From NCBI RefSeq assembly GCF_019209865.1, contig NZ_JAHUTT010000042.1:1-34112 (forward strand): a stretch of 34,112 nt of DNA, read 5' to 3'. Below are positions 24,503 through 33,986 of the stretch, in pieces. Both the position numbers and the translations under genes were made by a program. Under the pieces are notes generated by a model that saw only the letters and a program-made list of their open reading frames with translations, was not told where the DNA came from and did no database searches. Source of the stretch: Shewanella sp. NIFS-20-20. GTDB lineage: Bacteria; Pseudomonadota; Gammaproteobacteria; Enterobacterales; Shewanellaceae. Within the stretch, counting starts at the first letter, position 1; the number at the start of each line of letters is the position of its first letter.

Positions 24503-26129
24503 CCCGCTTGACCATCGCCATTAAAATAATTAAGGACATTAAAACTTGCCACCGCCAGCGTACCATCACGGCTCAAAGGTGCGTCAAACTGGCGCGGATT
24601 GGCCTGCACTATATTAACAACACCATCAGGCTGGATCCGGTAAGCACCAAAGGCTTGATGCATTACCCCACGTAAACCAGTGACTTGATCGCCCACTCGC
24701 AGGGTATTTTCAGCACTGAGACCCGGGTACGGATAACGGATAGGATCAGGATTTTGCACCGTTAAGCCATCATCTAACACTAAAGTATCTAGGGCGTTAG
24801 CCGCCGTCACGGCCAACGCCTCGGAACCGGGCAATGCCACTTGGGTGCCAATCGCGTGACGTTGACTGCCTAACGTCACTTCGCCATAGCGACCTAAACG
24901 GTACACTTCATTGACGACTAAACCTTGAGCAAATGCAACTCGCATACTTTCAAAACGTTCGGGCTGTTGGAGAGAGGTTAACGGCAAGCTCAACGCTTGT
25001 GCCGCTGGTAACGCTTGATCAGTGGCACACAGCAAGTGTCCACTGAGGTTCGTCAACTGGGTTAATTCGCCAAACTCCGAGACACGCCCCTGCAATCTTA
25101 TCCGATCGCCGGCCGCATAATCTAAGGGCTCATTACCGTAATACACAAAGAGGGCTTCAGAGCTTAATGGCGACTGGTCAATGTCATCGTCCGATGCCTG
25201 CACAAATAGGCCTTTTAACCCAGGCATGTGCTGAGTGACGACCGCCTCAATCACGTGCTGTTCACCCACCAGAGGACTGGCTTCACCCGTCCCTTGAATA
25301 TCATGGATGCTGGTCGCCGGTTCGGCACACACTAAAGGTTCAGTACCACCACCATTGAACTGCCCCAAATCATCAATGTTATCGTTTTCAAAGCCTTGCC
25401 AACCATTGAGATCCACCGCATCGCTACTGTCAGTATCGGCGCTGGCGTTGCTATCTCGACGCAGGGTATTGTCCTTGGTCGACAATAAGCCTGAGCCCCA
25501 CTCGCTGCCGGGATCAACCCCAACTTGCCCTAAGCTATCGATAACTAGCCCTTGGCTCACCAGCTCAATCGCATCGTCACCATTAAAAAAGCTGTCATTG
25601 AATGTGAGATCACTGAGCGCCAAAATAGCAGCAGAGGCATCATTATCAGCCACCACAAATGAACTACCGGGAGTTAGATTGCCAGATAAAGCTAGGCTAG
25701 TGCCGGCTTGCTGATTACCATTAAAATAAAACTTTAATTGGTACTGACTCAAATCAAGAGTGCTATCGCTCACATTAGTCAGCTCCAGCGCCTTATTGTT
25801 GCTTGAACCTTCCACATACTCGGTAATGAGTAAGCTAGTCGCCATACTCGGCCCACAGGCCAAGATAATCGCGCTCGCCAGTAATGTTTTTCGCATACCG
25901 TATCTCCCAAAAATCTATTATAGGAATCGAGAGGAATAAAAAACCCCTTCGAAAGACAGAAATATAATAAGGACGGAGAGTGACAGTTTTGCAACAATTT
26001 AATGACACATTGTTAAAGACTTTTGTTCTGAATACCTAATATCAATTAGTTAGATTTTGTTTGTCGAGAAGGGTTAGCCGTGATTTAATCCTGATTCAAA
26101 TATTTTCCCCATTGTCGGAGTCACCTGTT

Positions 26130-27215
26130 GTGATCAACGGTCTAAAACTGCAACCGCGGCATCTGGTGTTGATGCTAGCCTTAGCCGTCGCCATCTATGC
26201 CTGTTATTTATTGGTCGTGCCTTATTTAGGCTCGATTGTACTTGGCTTTATTGTGTCATTACTGTTTTTACCCGTGCATGGCCGTATTCAGCAACGTCTG
26301 CCTAACAGTCCGAATTTAGCCTCGGCATTATCTTGCACCTTACTGACAGTCATCGTATTAATTCCCTTATTATTGGTGGCCGTCGCCATCATAGATCAGG
26401 GCGTCAACTTTATGGGGAATGCCTATCAATGGTTGACTGAAGGCGGTGCCAAAGGATTACTGGCTCACCCTTGGGTTCATTCAGGATTTGAATTACTCAA
26501 TAAATGGCTGCCCTTTGATACCATCAAACCTGACGAATTTGTCCAACGCGCCGCCTCTGCGGCCACCGAGCTCAGCACCTCCTTAGTCGGGGCCAGTACC
26601 AGTTTGGTGGGAGACTTTACTGACACTGTACTGGATTTCTCATTAATGCTATTTGTGCTGTTTTTCTTTTTACGCGATCAAGACAAAATCATCGATAGCT
26701 TGCGACACATTATTCCACTGTCGCGTTCGCAAGAAGACCAAATCCTTAATGAAGTCGAATCAGTGGCTAAATCGGCGGTATTAGGCTCATTCTTAACGGC
26801 GTTAGCCCAAGGCATATTGGGTGGCATAGCCATGGCACTGGCCGGATTCCCGGGCTTATTCTGGGGCAGTATGATGGCATTCGCATCGTTTATTCCCTTT
26901 GTGGGTACCGCCATGATCTGGCTGCCCGCCGCGATTTACTTATTCCTCACCGGAGATTGGCAATGGGGTATTTTCTTAGTGGTGTGGGGCGTAGTGGTGG
27001 TTGGCTCTATCGATAACTTCCTGCGGCCATGGCTGATGCAAGGCAATACCGGCATGAGTACTCTACTGCTATTTTTCTCATTGCTGGGCGGTTTGCAGTT
27101 ATTCGGATTAATAGGCTTAGTCTATGGCCCGATTATTTTTGCGGTGACCTTAGTGTTATTTAGACTCTACGAAGTGGAGTTTGAAAGCTTTTTATCCCAA
27201 CAAGATAAGGAATAA
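26130..27215 (+). CDS. AI-2E/PerM family inner-membrane transporter
   Basis: This protein of about 361 residues has eight predicted transmembrane segments in the AI-2E transporter arrangement: paired helices at the N-terminus, a soluble-like middle region (KWLPFDTIKPDEFVQRAA), then FLTALAQGILGGIAMALAGFP and the C-terminal SIDNFLRPWLMQGNTGMSTL, the best-conserved block of the family. Members include the AI-2 exporter TqsA, PerM and Na+/H+ antiporter-like proteins, so the substrate is open. The start is set at GTG 26130 with GGAG nine bases upstream; an in-frame TTG at 26061 would add 23 non-conserved residues. It is convergent with the signal-peptidase-like gene. Confidence 0.85.
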   Translation: MINGLKLQPRHLVLMLALAVAIYACYLLVVPYLGSIVLGFIVSLLFLPVHGRIQQRLPNSPNLASALSCTLLTVIVLIPLLLVAVAIIDQGVNFMGNAYQWLTEGGAKGLLAHPWVHSGFELLNKWLPFDTIKPDEFVQRAASAATELSTSLVGASTSLVGDFTDTVLDFSLMLFVLFFFLRDQDKIIDSLRHIIPLSRSQEDQILNEVESVAKSAVLGSFLTALAQGILGGIAMALAGFPGLFWGSMMAFASFIPFVGTAMIWLPAAIYLFLTGDWQWGIFLVVWGVVVVGSIDNFLRPWLMQGNTGMSTLLLFFSLLGGLQLFGLIGLVYGPIIFAVTLVLFRLYEVEFESFLSQQDKE

Positions 27216-27238
27216 GCAAGGGTTCGTTAGTGATTGAC

Positions 27239-27273
27239 AGGCATTCTACCGGCACTAAGTCGGCCGAATGCCT
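27239..27273. terminator. Hairpin between convergent perM-like and signal-peptidase-like genes
   Basis: Outer arms AGGCATTC (27239-27246) and GAATGCCT (27266-27273) pair perfectly, with weaker inner pairing of CCG with CGG. It lies between convergent stop codons, 24 bases after the first. No T-run is present. Confidence 0.5.
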
Positions 27274-27299
27274 CCGCCCAATAGTCATGGCAATCAGTA

Positions 27300-28136
27300 T
27301 CAATGACTCAAGCCAATTGCCCTCGGTGTCGCCTCTACAGCCACTGCTAGCGGCCCAATCCGGGCAAGGTCATCGGCAAAGCCAATCAACGTGACGGTAC
27401 CAACGATACTGCTAGGCGCAATGGTTCCAAAAAAACGACTATCACGGCTGTTATCGCGCCAATCCCCCAACACAAACAACTGATCTGGCGCAATATCACG
27501 CGTCGCCATGGCAAGCGAGTAATCGCGCTGACGTTGGGATGGCGCCACCTCAAGCCGATGTTCGACTGTGCCGTTGCGCAGCACCTGTCCCGCTTTAATG
27601 GCAATCGTGTCTCCGCCTAAGCCAGCTACCCGCATCACATAGGCACTCGGCTGATCTGGCGGGTAAAACACTATCACGTCGCCAACCTCGACCTGCTTAT
27701 CTCGGGTATCGACCAGGATAACGTCACCGGGACGCAAACTCGGCGCCATCACTTTTGAGGGAATACTAAAGGTCTCGAAACCAAACATATCGCCGCGCAC
27801 GGAAAATACGCCATGGTTGACTAACAATAACAACAGCGCCGCGGCGCCATAAGCATACCAAGTGTTATAGGGCTTAAGGTGATATGCCTTGCCTTGCCGC
27901 GCTAAGCGCACCGCACTGATCACAACGAGGATATAGATGACTAAAGTGAATACGATTAGCCCTATCACCCCATAAGGATTGGCCACTATTCCCACGGCGC
28001 CAGCGATGACAAAGCCACTGTACAAACTCACGAGCCACAGCAATCCAAGGCGAATGTGACCGACATACATATGACCAAGCCCTGGGATCAACAATGATAA
28101 CGCAGCGGCTATCCAAACTTGTCTAGATCGGATCAC
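27300..28136 (-). CDS. Signal peptidase I-like membrane protein lacking the catalytic Ser and Lys
   Basis: The 278-residue protein has four N-terminal hydrophobic segments (to about residue 110; opening LSLLIPGLGHMYVGH), followed by an S26 signal-peptidase domain. Box B reads IPSKVMAPSLRPGD where active enzymes have S-G-S-M-x-P-T-L, so the nucleophilic Ser (Ser90 in E. coli LepB) is Val128. Box D reads YVMRVAGLGGD where enzymes have K-R, so the general-base Lys (Lys145) is Met167. Box E (GDWRDNSRDSRFFG) is largely kept. Both changes were confirmed codon by codon. The domain therefore looks folded but catalytically dead, or uses different chemistry. The start is GTG 28136 with TAAGGAG five bases upstream; the nearby ATG is immediately followed by a stop. 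It is not in a lepA-lepB context, so a true LepB is expected elsewhere. Confidence 0.88.
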   Translation of the reverse strand: MIRSRQVWIAAALSLLIPGLGHMYVGHIRLGLLWLVSLYSGFVIAGAVGIVANPYGVIGLIVFTLVIYILVVISAVRLARQGKAYHLKPYNTWYAYGAAALLLLLVNHGVFSVRGDMFGFETFSIPSKVMAPSLRPGDVILVDTRDKQVEVGDVIVFYPPDQPSAYVMRVAGLGGDTIAIKAGQVLRNGTVEHRLEVAPSQRQRDYSLAMATRDIAPDQLFVLGDWRDNSRDSRFFGTIAPSSIVGTVTLIGFADDLARIGPLAVAVEATPRAIGLSH

Positions 28137-28269
28137 ATCAACTCCTTAGGGGGTGTTAAAACGTCAACGTCAGACTCTAGCCTAAATGCTTGCTACTGGG
28201 CAAACAAGCGAGTCATGCCTGCATGACCATACTTGATTGATCAGTGAGTGAATGGAATATCCGTTGGCC

Positions 28270-28296
28270 AAAAAAATAGGGCACTCAGTGCCCTAT
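28270..28296 (-). terminator. Rho-independent terminator of yejK
   Basis: A perfect 9-bp stem (28276-28284 with 28288-28296, loop TCA) lies about 20 bases beyond the yejK stop codon and runs into T7 on the minus strand. Confidence 0.9.
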
Positions 28297-28315
28297 GTCA
28301 GTCAACCAGTGGCGA

Positions 28316-29344
28316 TTAGCCTTTGTTATTACGTCTATCGAGCTGATCTTTAAGATTGGCCGGCACCCCCTTAATCAATAAGGTGTCCGAGATAGGATCA
28401 TAAATCACCCGATCGCCTAAATGGCCACCATCGAAACTTAAACTAATGCCACCGCCGGTACCAGAGAACTTTTTTAACTGGCGCAAGGTGGCTTTATCCG
28501 CCGGAAACGCATCATCGAGTTCATATTCACCGGTGTTGGCAAAATCATAAAATGAATCCATACCTGAATCGGCCAGTTCATCGGCCAAATCTTTCATATC
28601 GATATCATGTCCCGTATCAAAACGCTCGGCGCAATATTCAAACACCTTATTACGGCACTCTTGCTGCTCAACCTTAGTCAACTCACTACCACTGACAAAA
28701 TCTTCCACCGCATTCATCAATGATTTGTTTTGCGCCTTAGGATTGACCCCTTCAACACAGCCCATAAAGTCGAGGAAGAAATCCGCGACTTTGCGCCCCG
28801 CGCGGCCACGGATAAACGAAATATACTTTTTAGAGGCGTTATCGACTTGCCACTCGGTCAAATCAATCCGCGCCGCCAACTGCATATTGGTTAAATCCAG
28901 GTAATCGACCTGAGTCAACTCCATATCATCGAGCACAGTCATGGATGACTTAGCATTCAGTAACGCCACAAATAAATAGTCAGTAGCAATATTGGTGTAG
29001 CTGGCTAACAGTAAAAAACCGCCGTGGCTGAAATCATACTTGGCCAGCTCTTGCTGTAATAACTGCCCCGCGGCTGAACTAAACTCCACAAAGCCAGTAC
29101 CACCTTCTCGGTAGCTGGCGAGTTTTTCAGCAAACTCAGGGTTGGCTTCTCCATCACCTTCAGCGACGCCAAAATAACCAAAACCTTTACCCGCTTTGCT
29201 GGTATACGAGCGATGTAACTCTTCGAGCATTTGTGCCACTGCCTGTCCATTAAGCAGGGGTTGAGGACGTAAACGACAACTCAGTTGGCCTTCGCCATCC
29301 TGGGTAATTTCATGAATAATTGCTTGATCGATCTGAATACTCAT
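28316..29344 (-). CDS. yejK: Nucleoid-associated protein YejK (NdpA)
   Basis: The 342-residue protein matches E. coli YejK along its length, with [22 protein letters not shown] near the N-terminus, [59 protein letters not shown] and the C-terminal [14 protein letters not shown]. YejK is a cytoplasmic nucleoid-associated protein reported to interact with topoisomerase IV. It is divergent from yejL across 72 bp, the conserved order in gammaproteobacteria, and has its own terminator. Confidence 0.95.
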   Translation of the reverse strand: MSIQIDQAIIHEITQDGEGQLSCRLRPQPLLNGQAVAQMLEELHRSYTSKAGKGFGYFGVAEGDGEANPEFAEKLASYREGGTGFVEFSSAAGQLLQQELAKYDFSHGGFLLLASYTNIATDYLFVALLNAKSSMTVLDDMELTQVDYLDLTNMQLAARIDLTEWQVDNASKKYISFIRGRAGRKVADFFLDFMGCVEGVNPKAQNKSLMNAVEDFVSGSELTKVEQQECRNKVFEYCAERFDTGHDIDMKDLADELADSGMDSFYDFANTGEYELDDAFPADKATLRQLKKFSGTGGGISLSFDGGHLGDRVIYDPISDTLLIKGVPANLKDQLDRRNNKG

Positions 29345-29416
29345 AAGCCTGATAGTGATAGCCGTGTAAATCAGCTATTATATGCCGCTATACCGTTTTA
29401 AAGTGAATTATTTTCT

Positions 29417-29635
29417 ATGGCTATTCAATCAAAATACAGTAACACCGAAGTAGAATCCCTAATCGCCGAGCTTATGGCCGTGATGGAAAAGCACCAAGCC
29501 CCGACCGACTTACGATTAATGGTCTTAGGCAACTGTGTGACCCATGTACTCGAAACCCAAGTGGCCGCCAAAGCCCGCAGCAGCGTGGCCGAGCAGTTTG
29601 CCAAAGCGTTAGAAAGATCAGTTAAAACAAACTAA
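29417..29635 (+). CDS. yejL: YejL family protein (DUF1414)
   Basis: This 72-residue helical protein has the DUF1414 signature: SKYSNTEVESLIAELMAVME, then PTDLRLMVLGNCVTHVL and a C-terminal RSSVAEQFAKAL. Function is unknown. It lies between divergent yejK and downstream yejM, 63 bp before the latter, and is probably cotranscribed with it. Confidence 0.93.
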   Translation: MAIQSKYSNTEVESLIAELMAVMEKHQAPTDLRLMVLGNCVTHVLETQVAAKARSSVAEQFAKALERSVKTN

Positions 29636-29698
29636 AACTGGCGAATTAACGCAAAAGCAGCATAAGATACACCAGATAATAAAAGACCTTGGAGCATC

Positions 29699-31480
29699 AT
29701 GGTAGAGCGACAAAAACAGCTGGTGCGAGATAAAGTCTCGCGCCTCGTAAACTGGGGACACTGGTTTGCTTTCTTTAACGGCATCTTAGCCATGATCATT
29801 GGTAGCCGTTATATTGAAACTGTTGGAAGTCCTGAAAGTCTGTTGGGTTGGGGCTATTTAGCCATCAGCACCATCGGCCACTTTAGCTTTCTTGCTTTTA
29901 TTGTGTATCTTGTGCTGTTGTTTCCGATCAGCTTATTGCTGCCATATTCTAAAATTCTTCGCGGTTATGCCGCCATCGTCGCCACCCTCAGCTTATGTGC
30001 GTTGTTATACGACACCATTATTTTTGACGACTACGGCCTCCACCTCAGTCCATTCGTATTCGACTTAGCTTGGGCCGATTTACATGCCCTGCTCAAAGGC
30101 ACCAGTTACATTGTGACCCCCTTAGCGATTTTAGCCATTGAGCTGACCGCCGCCAATTATTTGTGGAAACGGGTCGATAAAATCCAAAAGCGCCATGTCG
30201 GTCCCAAAATTGTCGCGATTGTCGGCTTATGTTTTGTCAGTAGCCACCTTATTCATATTTGGGCTGATGCCACCGATGTCACTCAAATCACACGCTACGA
30301 TCAGGCCTATCCGCTCTCGTATCCTGCCACCGCCCGTACCTTTATGGCGCGCCATGGCATTGATAGCGATAATCAAGACCGCAATCTTAATTTCGATACC
30401 AAGTTACAATACCCAGCGCAAGCCCTGCAGTGCGATGTCACATCGACCCCCAATATCTTAATGATCACCATTGATAGCTTACGCGCCGACTTAGTCGATG
30501 CCGCCACCATGCCCTTTTTAAGCCAATACGCGGCCAATAATCTCGATTTTACTCAGCATTATGCTGGGGGCGATCAATTTTCCAGCAGCATGTTTTCCTT
30601 GCTCTACGGGTTACAAGGAAGCTACTTGGATGCGGTAGAACTCCAAAATATGAGTCCCTTGTTAACCCAATCCTTTAGACATGCGGGTTATCATCTGGGG
30701 TTATTTATCAGCCCCAATAATATGCAAGGGCTAACGCCTGCGGCCATGTTTAACGATTTCACAGTCCACCTCAGTGGCGATGACATCAGTGAAGCCGCTG
30801 CCGATAAACAAGCTATCGCCCAATTTACCCAGTGGCGCCCCAGCCAAACCCCGCCTTGGTTTGCCTTACTCGACTTAACCGCGCCACAAAGTTATGACAC
30901 TCCGATTGGGTTTCTGGGGGTCGAAACCGTCAAACCGCCTAAACCACTTAAAGCGGCCGAGCGAGTGTTATTTAATCAGTATCGCCAATCCCTCAACTTT
31001 ATTGATAGCCAATTGGCTGAGATCATTCCTCAACTGCCCGCCGACACCATGGTGATCATCACCGGTATCACCGGCAAAGTCTTTAGTTTCAACCAAGCGA
31101 ATAATCATGACCTTTCGCCAGAAAATGTCCGAGTACCGATGATAATTCACTGGCCGGGCAAAGGGCCGCAAAAAATAAATGACATGACCAGCCACCATGG
31201 CTTAGTGAATACCTTGCTGCAAGATGTACTCGGTTGCGAGCAAGCGACCAGCCAATATACTGCGGGCCGCAAACTGTTAAGTCCCAATGAAGATCCATGG
31301 ATATACATTGGTGATAACCGCATATTTGCTATCTATCAGCCCGCCGAGATCACTGTTATCGATAGACACGGCCAATACTCGATTTATGATAAGGATTATC
31401 AGCAACAACTGAATAAAAAACTCAGTGCCCCAGAGCTTATCCAAGTGATGCGCGAAGGCCGACGTTTATACAAACATTAA
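29699..31480 (+). CDS. yejM: YejM/PbgA/LapC inner-membrane regulator of LPS synthesis
   Basis: The 593-residue protein has five N-terminal transmembrane segments (DUF3413, about residues 1-185), a linker, then a periplasmic sulfatase/alkaline-phosphatase-fold domain from about residue 251 (PNILMITIDSLRADLVD). In E. coli YejM binds lipid A at the periplasmic face and controls LpxC turnover through LapB and FtsH, matching LPS supply to demand. The sulfatase-type domain is not thought to act as a sulfatase. Here the place of the usual nucleophile is in GGDQFSSSMFS. GGAG lies seven bases before ATG. It is followed by 140 bp containing the tRNA promoter. Confidence 0.95.
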   Translation: MVERQKQLVRDKVSRLVNWGHWFAFFNGILAMIIGSRYIETVGSPESLLGWGYLAISTIGHFSFLAFIVYLVLLFPISLLLPYSKILRGYAAIVATLSLCALLYDTIIFDDYGLHLSPFVFDLAWADLHALLKGTSYIVTPLAILAIELTAANYLWKRVDKIQKRHVGPKIVAIVGLCFVSSHLIHIWADATDVTQITRYDQAYPLSYPATARTFMARHGIDSDNQDRNLNFDTKLQYPAQALQCDVTSTPNILMITIDSLRADLVDAATMPFLSQYAANNLDFTQHYAGGDQFSSSMFSLLYGLQGSYLDAVELQNMSPLLTQSFRHAGYHLGLFISPNNMQGLTPAAMFNDFTVHLSGDDISEAAADKQAIAQFTQWRPSQTPPWFALLDLTAPQSYDTPIGFLGVETVKPPKPLKAAERVLFNQYRQSLNFIDSQLAEIIPQLPADTMVIITGITGKVFSFNQANNHDLSPENVRVPMIIHWPGKGPQKINDMTSHHGLVNTLLQDVLGCEQATSQYTAGRKLLSPNEDPWIYIGDNRIFAIYQPAEITVIDRHGQYSIYDKDYQQQLNKKLSAPELIQVMREGRRLYKH

Positions 31481-31549
31481 CCCATGGCCCGCGCAGGATT
31501 AAATACGCCTGTAAAATAGCCAGTTAGCTGAATTTGTTGTATTTTGTCC

Positions 31550-31578
31550 TTGCACTGCTGTCGAGCTCTTGCTAAAGT
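31550..31578 (+). promoter_or_regulatory. Sigma-70 promoter of tRNA-Pro with GC-rich discriminator
   Basis: A -35 box TTGCAC (31550-31555) and a -10 box TAAAGT (31573-31578) are separated by exactly 17 bp. The bases after the -10 box, TCGCCCC, form a GC-rich discriminator typical of stringently controlled stable-RNA promoters. The tRNA begins 43 bases further on. Confidence 0.7.
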
Positions 31579-31620
31579 TCGCCCCATCAGATGACGGCTT
31601 AGCCTCTCTGGTTTGGTTCT

Positions 31621-31697
31621 CGGTATGTAGCGCAGCCCGGTAGCGCACTGTCATGGGGTGTCAGGGGTCGGAGGTTCGAATCCTCTCATACCGACCA
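31621..31697 (+). tRNA. proL: tRNA-Pro, anticodon GGG
   Basis: The 77-base gene folds into a standard cloverleaf: acceptor stem CGGTATG with CATACCG, D-arm GCGC...GCGC, anticodon arm CTGTC-ATGGGGT-GTCAG with anticodon GGG at 31655-31657, T-arm GGAGG-TTCGAAT-CCTCT, and an encoded ACCA 3' end. The U-U mismatch in the anticodon stem is also present in E. coli tRNA-Pro(GGG). It reads the proline codons CCC and CCU. It has its own promoter and terminator. Confidence 0.97.
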
Positions 31698-31708
31698 AAT
31701 TCTTGTGG

Positions 31709-31736
31709 AAAGGCTCACTTAATAGTGAGCCTTTTT
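31709..31736 (+). terminator. Rho-independent terminator of tRNA-Pro
   Basis: A 10-bp stem, AAAGGCTCAC (31709-31718) with GTGAGCCTTT (31725-31734), closes the loop TTAATA and continues into a T-run, 12 bases after the tRNA. Confidence 0.93.
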
Positions 31737-31821
31737 GCTTTTAGCCTTAAGTCACCCTGCGGCCTCCCCGGTTTCACATCCCCAAAGCAAGCGCGAACTT
31801 ACCACATAACAGGATCAACGT

Positions 31822-33986
31822 CGGTTCATCCCCGTGGGCACGGGGAACACTCAAATCCTCTTAAAAAAGTAAAGCCGCCCCCCGGTTCATCCCCGTGGGC
31901 ACGGGGAACACACTGGATAGCGGCGGAACGCTAGCAAACCAATCGGTTCATCCCCGTGGGCACGGGGAACACTCCGTTAATCGCGATAGTTGTATCACTT
32001 CTTGCGGTTCATCCCCGTGGGCACGGGGAACACTAGCGAAAGGTTAAGCCCCGACCAAAAATCTACGGTTCATCCCCGTGGGCACGGGGAACACCGGCAC
32101 TCAGTCCAAGCTCACTGAAATGCAAGCGGTTCATCCCCGTGGGCACGGGGAACACATATCGCCTGATTGAGCTTTCTGTAGCAACCCCGGTTCATCCCCG
32201 TGGGCACGGGGAACACTCTCAGAACTCGATACACCGATGCGTGACTATCGGTTCATCCCCGTGGGCACGGGGAACACCTCGATAGTGGCAAGCAACTCTG
32301 CATAACTGGCGGTTCATCCCCGTGGGCACGGGGAACACTTTATCGAGCCAACATTCACCGCCCGCAATCACGGTTCATCCCCGTGGGCACGGGGAACACG
32401 ACATGCTCTACCCACTGCGTAAATCCGTGGACGGTTCATCCCCGTGGGCACGGGGAACACATGGTAAGGTCTGCGATAATTCTGGCGGTTGGCGGTTCAT
32501 CCCCGTGGGCACGGGGAACACGCATTGCCCTCAGTGTTAAGCGTTGGAAAGCACGGTTCATCCCCGTGGGCACGGGGAACACTTTTTAATAAACGCAGTG
32601 AGCTGGGATTGCTGCGGTTCATCCCCGTGGGCACGGGGAACACCTCAAGATAGTTGCTGGTTTCCAGCTGCTGTACGGTTCATCCCCGTGGGCACGGGGA
32701 ACACTGCGGCCGATGCAATATCAATCGACAAAGAGACGGTTCATCCCCGTGGGCACGGGGAACACTCTTTATAGTGATAATGATTCACTTACATTAACGG
32801 TTCATCCCCGTGGGCACGGGGAACACTCTTTATAGTGATAATGATTCACTTACATTAACGGTTCATCCCCGTGGGCACGGGGAACACAATACCATCCCAG
32901 TAAACACCGGTGCGCACATCGGTTCATCCCCGTGGGCACGGGGAACACCTGGTTACTGGCATGAGCACTGTGGCCAACACCGGTTCATCCCCGTGGGCAC
33001 GGGGAACACTCTTGCTCGCGGCCAAATGCCTCGTTGGACAACGGTTCATCCCCGTGGGCACGGGGAACACCATTTGGCAAGCATGAGGTCAGGGTATTCG
33101 AACGGTTCATCCCCGTGGGCACGGGGAACACTTACACCAAAATATGATTGATTCAATTCTCCACGGTTCATCCCCGTGGGCACGGGGAACACATTGGTGG
33201 TGAGTCATTGATAAAATACAGCTTCGGTTCATCCCCGTGGGCACGGGGAACACGAATATCACAATTGCAAAGTTCAACAGTTGAACGGTTCATCCCCGTG
33301 GGCACGGGGAACACGATATCTCATCATCCGGCGATGGCAAAAATACCGGTTCATCCCCGTGGGCACGGGGAACACACGATGCGCCAAGTGGGCAGAGTAG
33401 AAACACGCGGTTCATCCCCGTGGGCACGGGGAACACATGGACTCACCACGGTCTGAGGTGGTGATCTGCGGTTCATCCCCGTGGGCACGGGGAACACGGC
33501 TTGACGTACTAACTCTGGATCGGGTCCCGCGGTTCATCCCCGTGGGCACGGGGAACACGATCTCAAGTTTGGCCTGACGCTCACGCTGGGCGGTTCATCC
33601 CCGTGGGCACGGGGAACACGTTAACGGTCTGTATAAACTATCGACCGTCAACCGGTTCATCCCCGTGGGCACGGGGAACACGGCTTGTTCGTTCGCATTT
33701 TGCCGGAGTAAGGCGGTTCATCCCCGTGGGCACGGGGAACACTCACAAGCTACACCCATCTTTTTGAGCGCATACGGTTCATCCCCGTGGGCACGGGGAA
33801 CACTAGCGTAAACAGTCAGGCCAGTATCAAGCAACCGGTTCATCCCCGTGGGCACGGGGAACACTTCTGGCTGGTCTGGCGGCACTGGCGGCGATGCGGT
33901 TCATCCCCGTGGGCACGGGGAACACGCCAAAGTCATAAATACTGTGGTTTTCCAAAACGGTTCATCCCCGTGGGCACGGGGAACAC
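31822..33986 (-). CRISPR. Type I-E-like CRISPR array, 36 repeats and 35 spacers
   Basis: Thirty-six copies of a 29-nt repeat recur every 61 bp, beginning CGGTTCATCCCCGTGG and ending GGGGAACAC on the plus strand. I found no variant copy. Spacers are 32 nt, except one of 33 nt (33620-33652). The repeat contains the inverted arms CCCCGTG and CACGGGG. Read on the minus strand it starts GTGTTCCCC and ends ATGAACCG, closely matching the E. coli I-E repeat whose last eight bases form the crRNA 5' handle. By that analogy transcription runs right to left and new spacers enter at the right end. No cas gene is in the window. Frames inside the array that encode repeated peptides such as HPRGHGEH are artefacts of the repeat. 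Confidence 0.98.
32737..32858. repeat. Duplicated repeat-spacer unit within the CRISPR array
   Basis: The spacer at 32766-32797 is identical over all 32 bases to the next one at 32827-32858. With their repeats they form a perfect 61-bp tandem duplication, 32737-32797 and 32798-32858. The array therefore holds 34 distinct spacers. Confidence 0.97.

Larger units (their letters stand above)
23004..25896 (-). pseudogene. Secreted ExeM/ExeS-type endonuclease gene, broken by a 61-bp insertion
   Basis: The gene starts at ATG 25896 (GGGAGA upstream) with a signal peptide ending near SMA, then a lamin-tail domain (LLITEYVEGSSNNKALELTN), an OB-like region and the start of an endonuclease/exonuclease/phosphatase domain (LAVASFNVLNYFNGDG). 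At 24502-24414 the frame is lost. The following frame carries the rest of the nuclease domain with its conserved residues intact: GLMEIENDGF, VNHLKSKGSS, LLGDYNAYRQEDP and SSDHDPLIM, then two PKD-like repeats to stop at 23004. Removing one 61-bp unit restores a single 943-residue frame, close in size to Shewanella ExeS. The N-terminal catalytic Asn is separated from the rest, so both fragments should be inactive. The family normally degrades extracellular DNA. Confidence 0.88.

Noticed and set aside
23004..25896. Programmed ribosomal frameshift joining the two nuclease halves
   Set aside because: The change is fully explained by a perfect direct-repeat insertion; there is no slippery heptamer with a stimulatory structure that I can see at the junction.
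27300..28136. Naming this gene lepB
   Set aside because: The family is right, but both catalytic residues are missing and the gene is not in the lepA-lepB context, so the symbol would imply an unsupported function.
31822..33986. Several open frames of 68-113 codons inside the CRISPR array with recurrent peptides such as GSSPWARGT and VHPRGHGEH
   Set aside because: They are translations of the 29-nt repeat in its three frames, a well-known misannotation. They have no ribosome sites or independent support.
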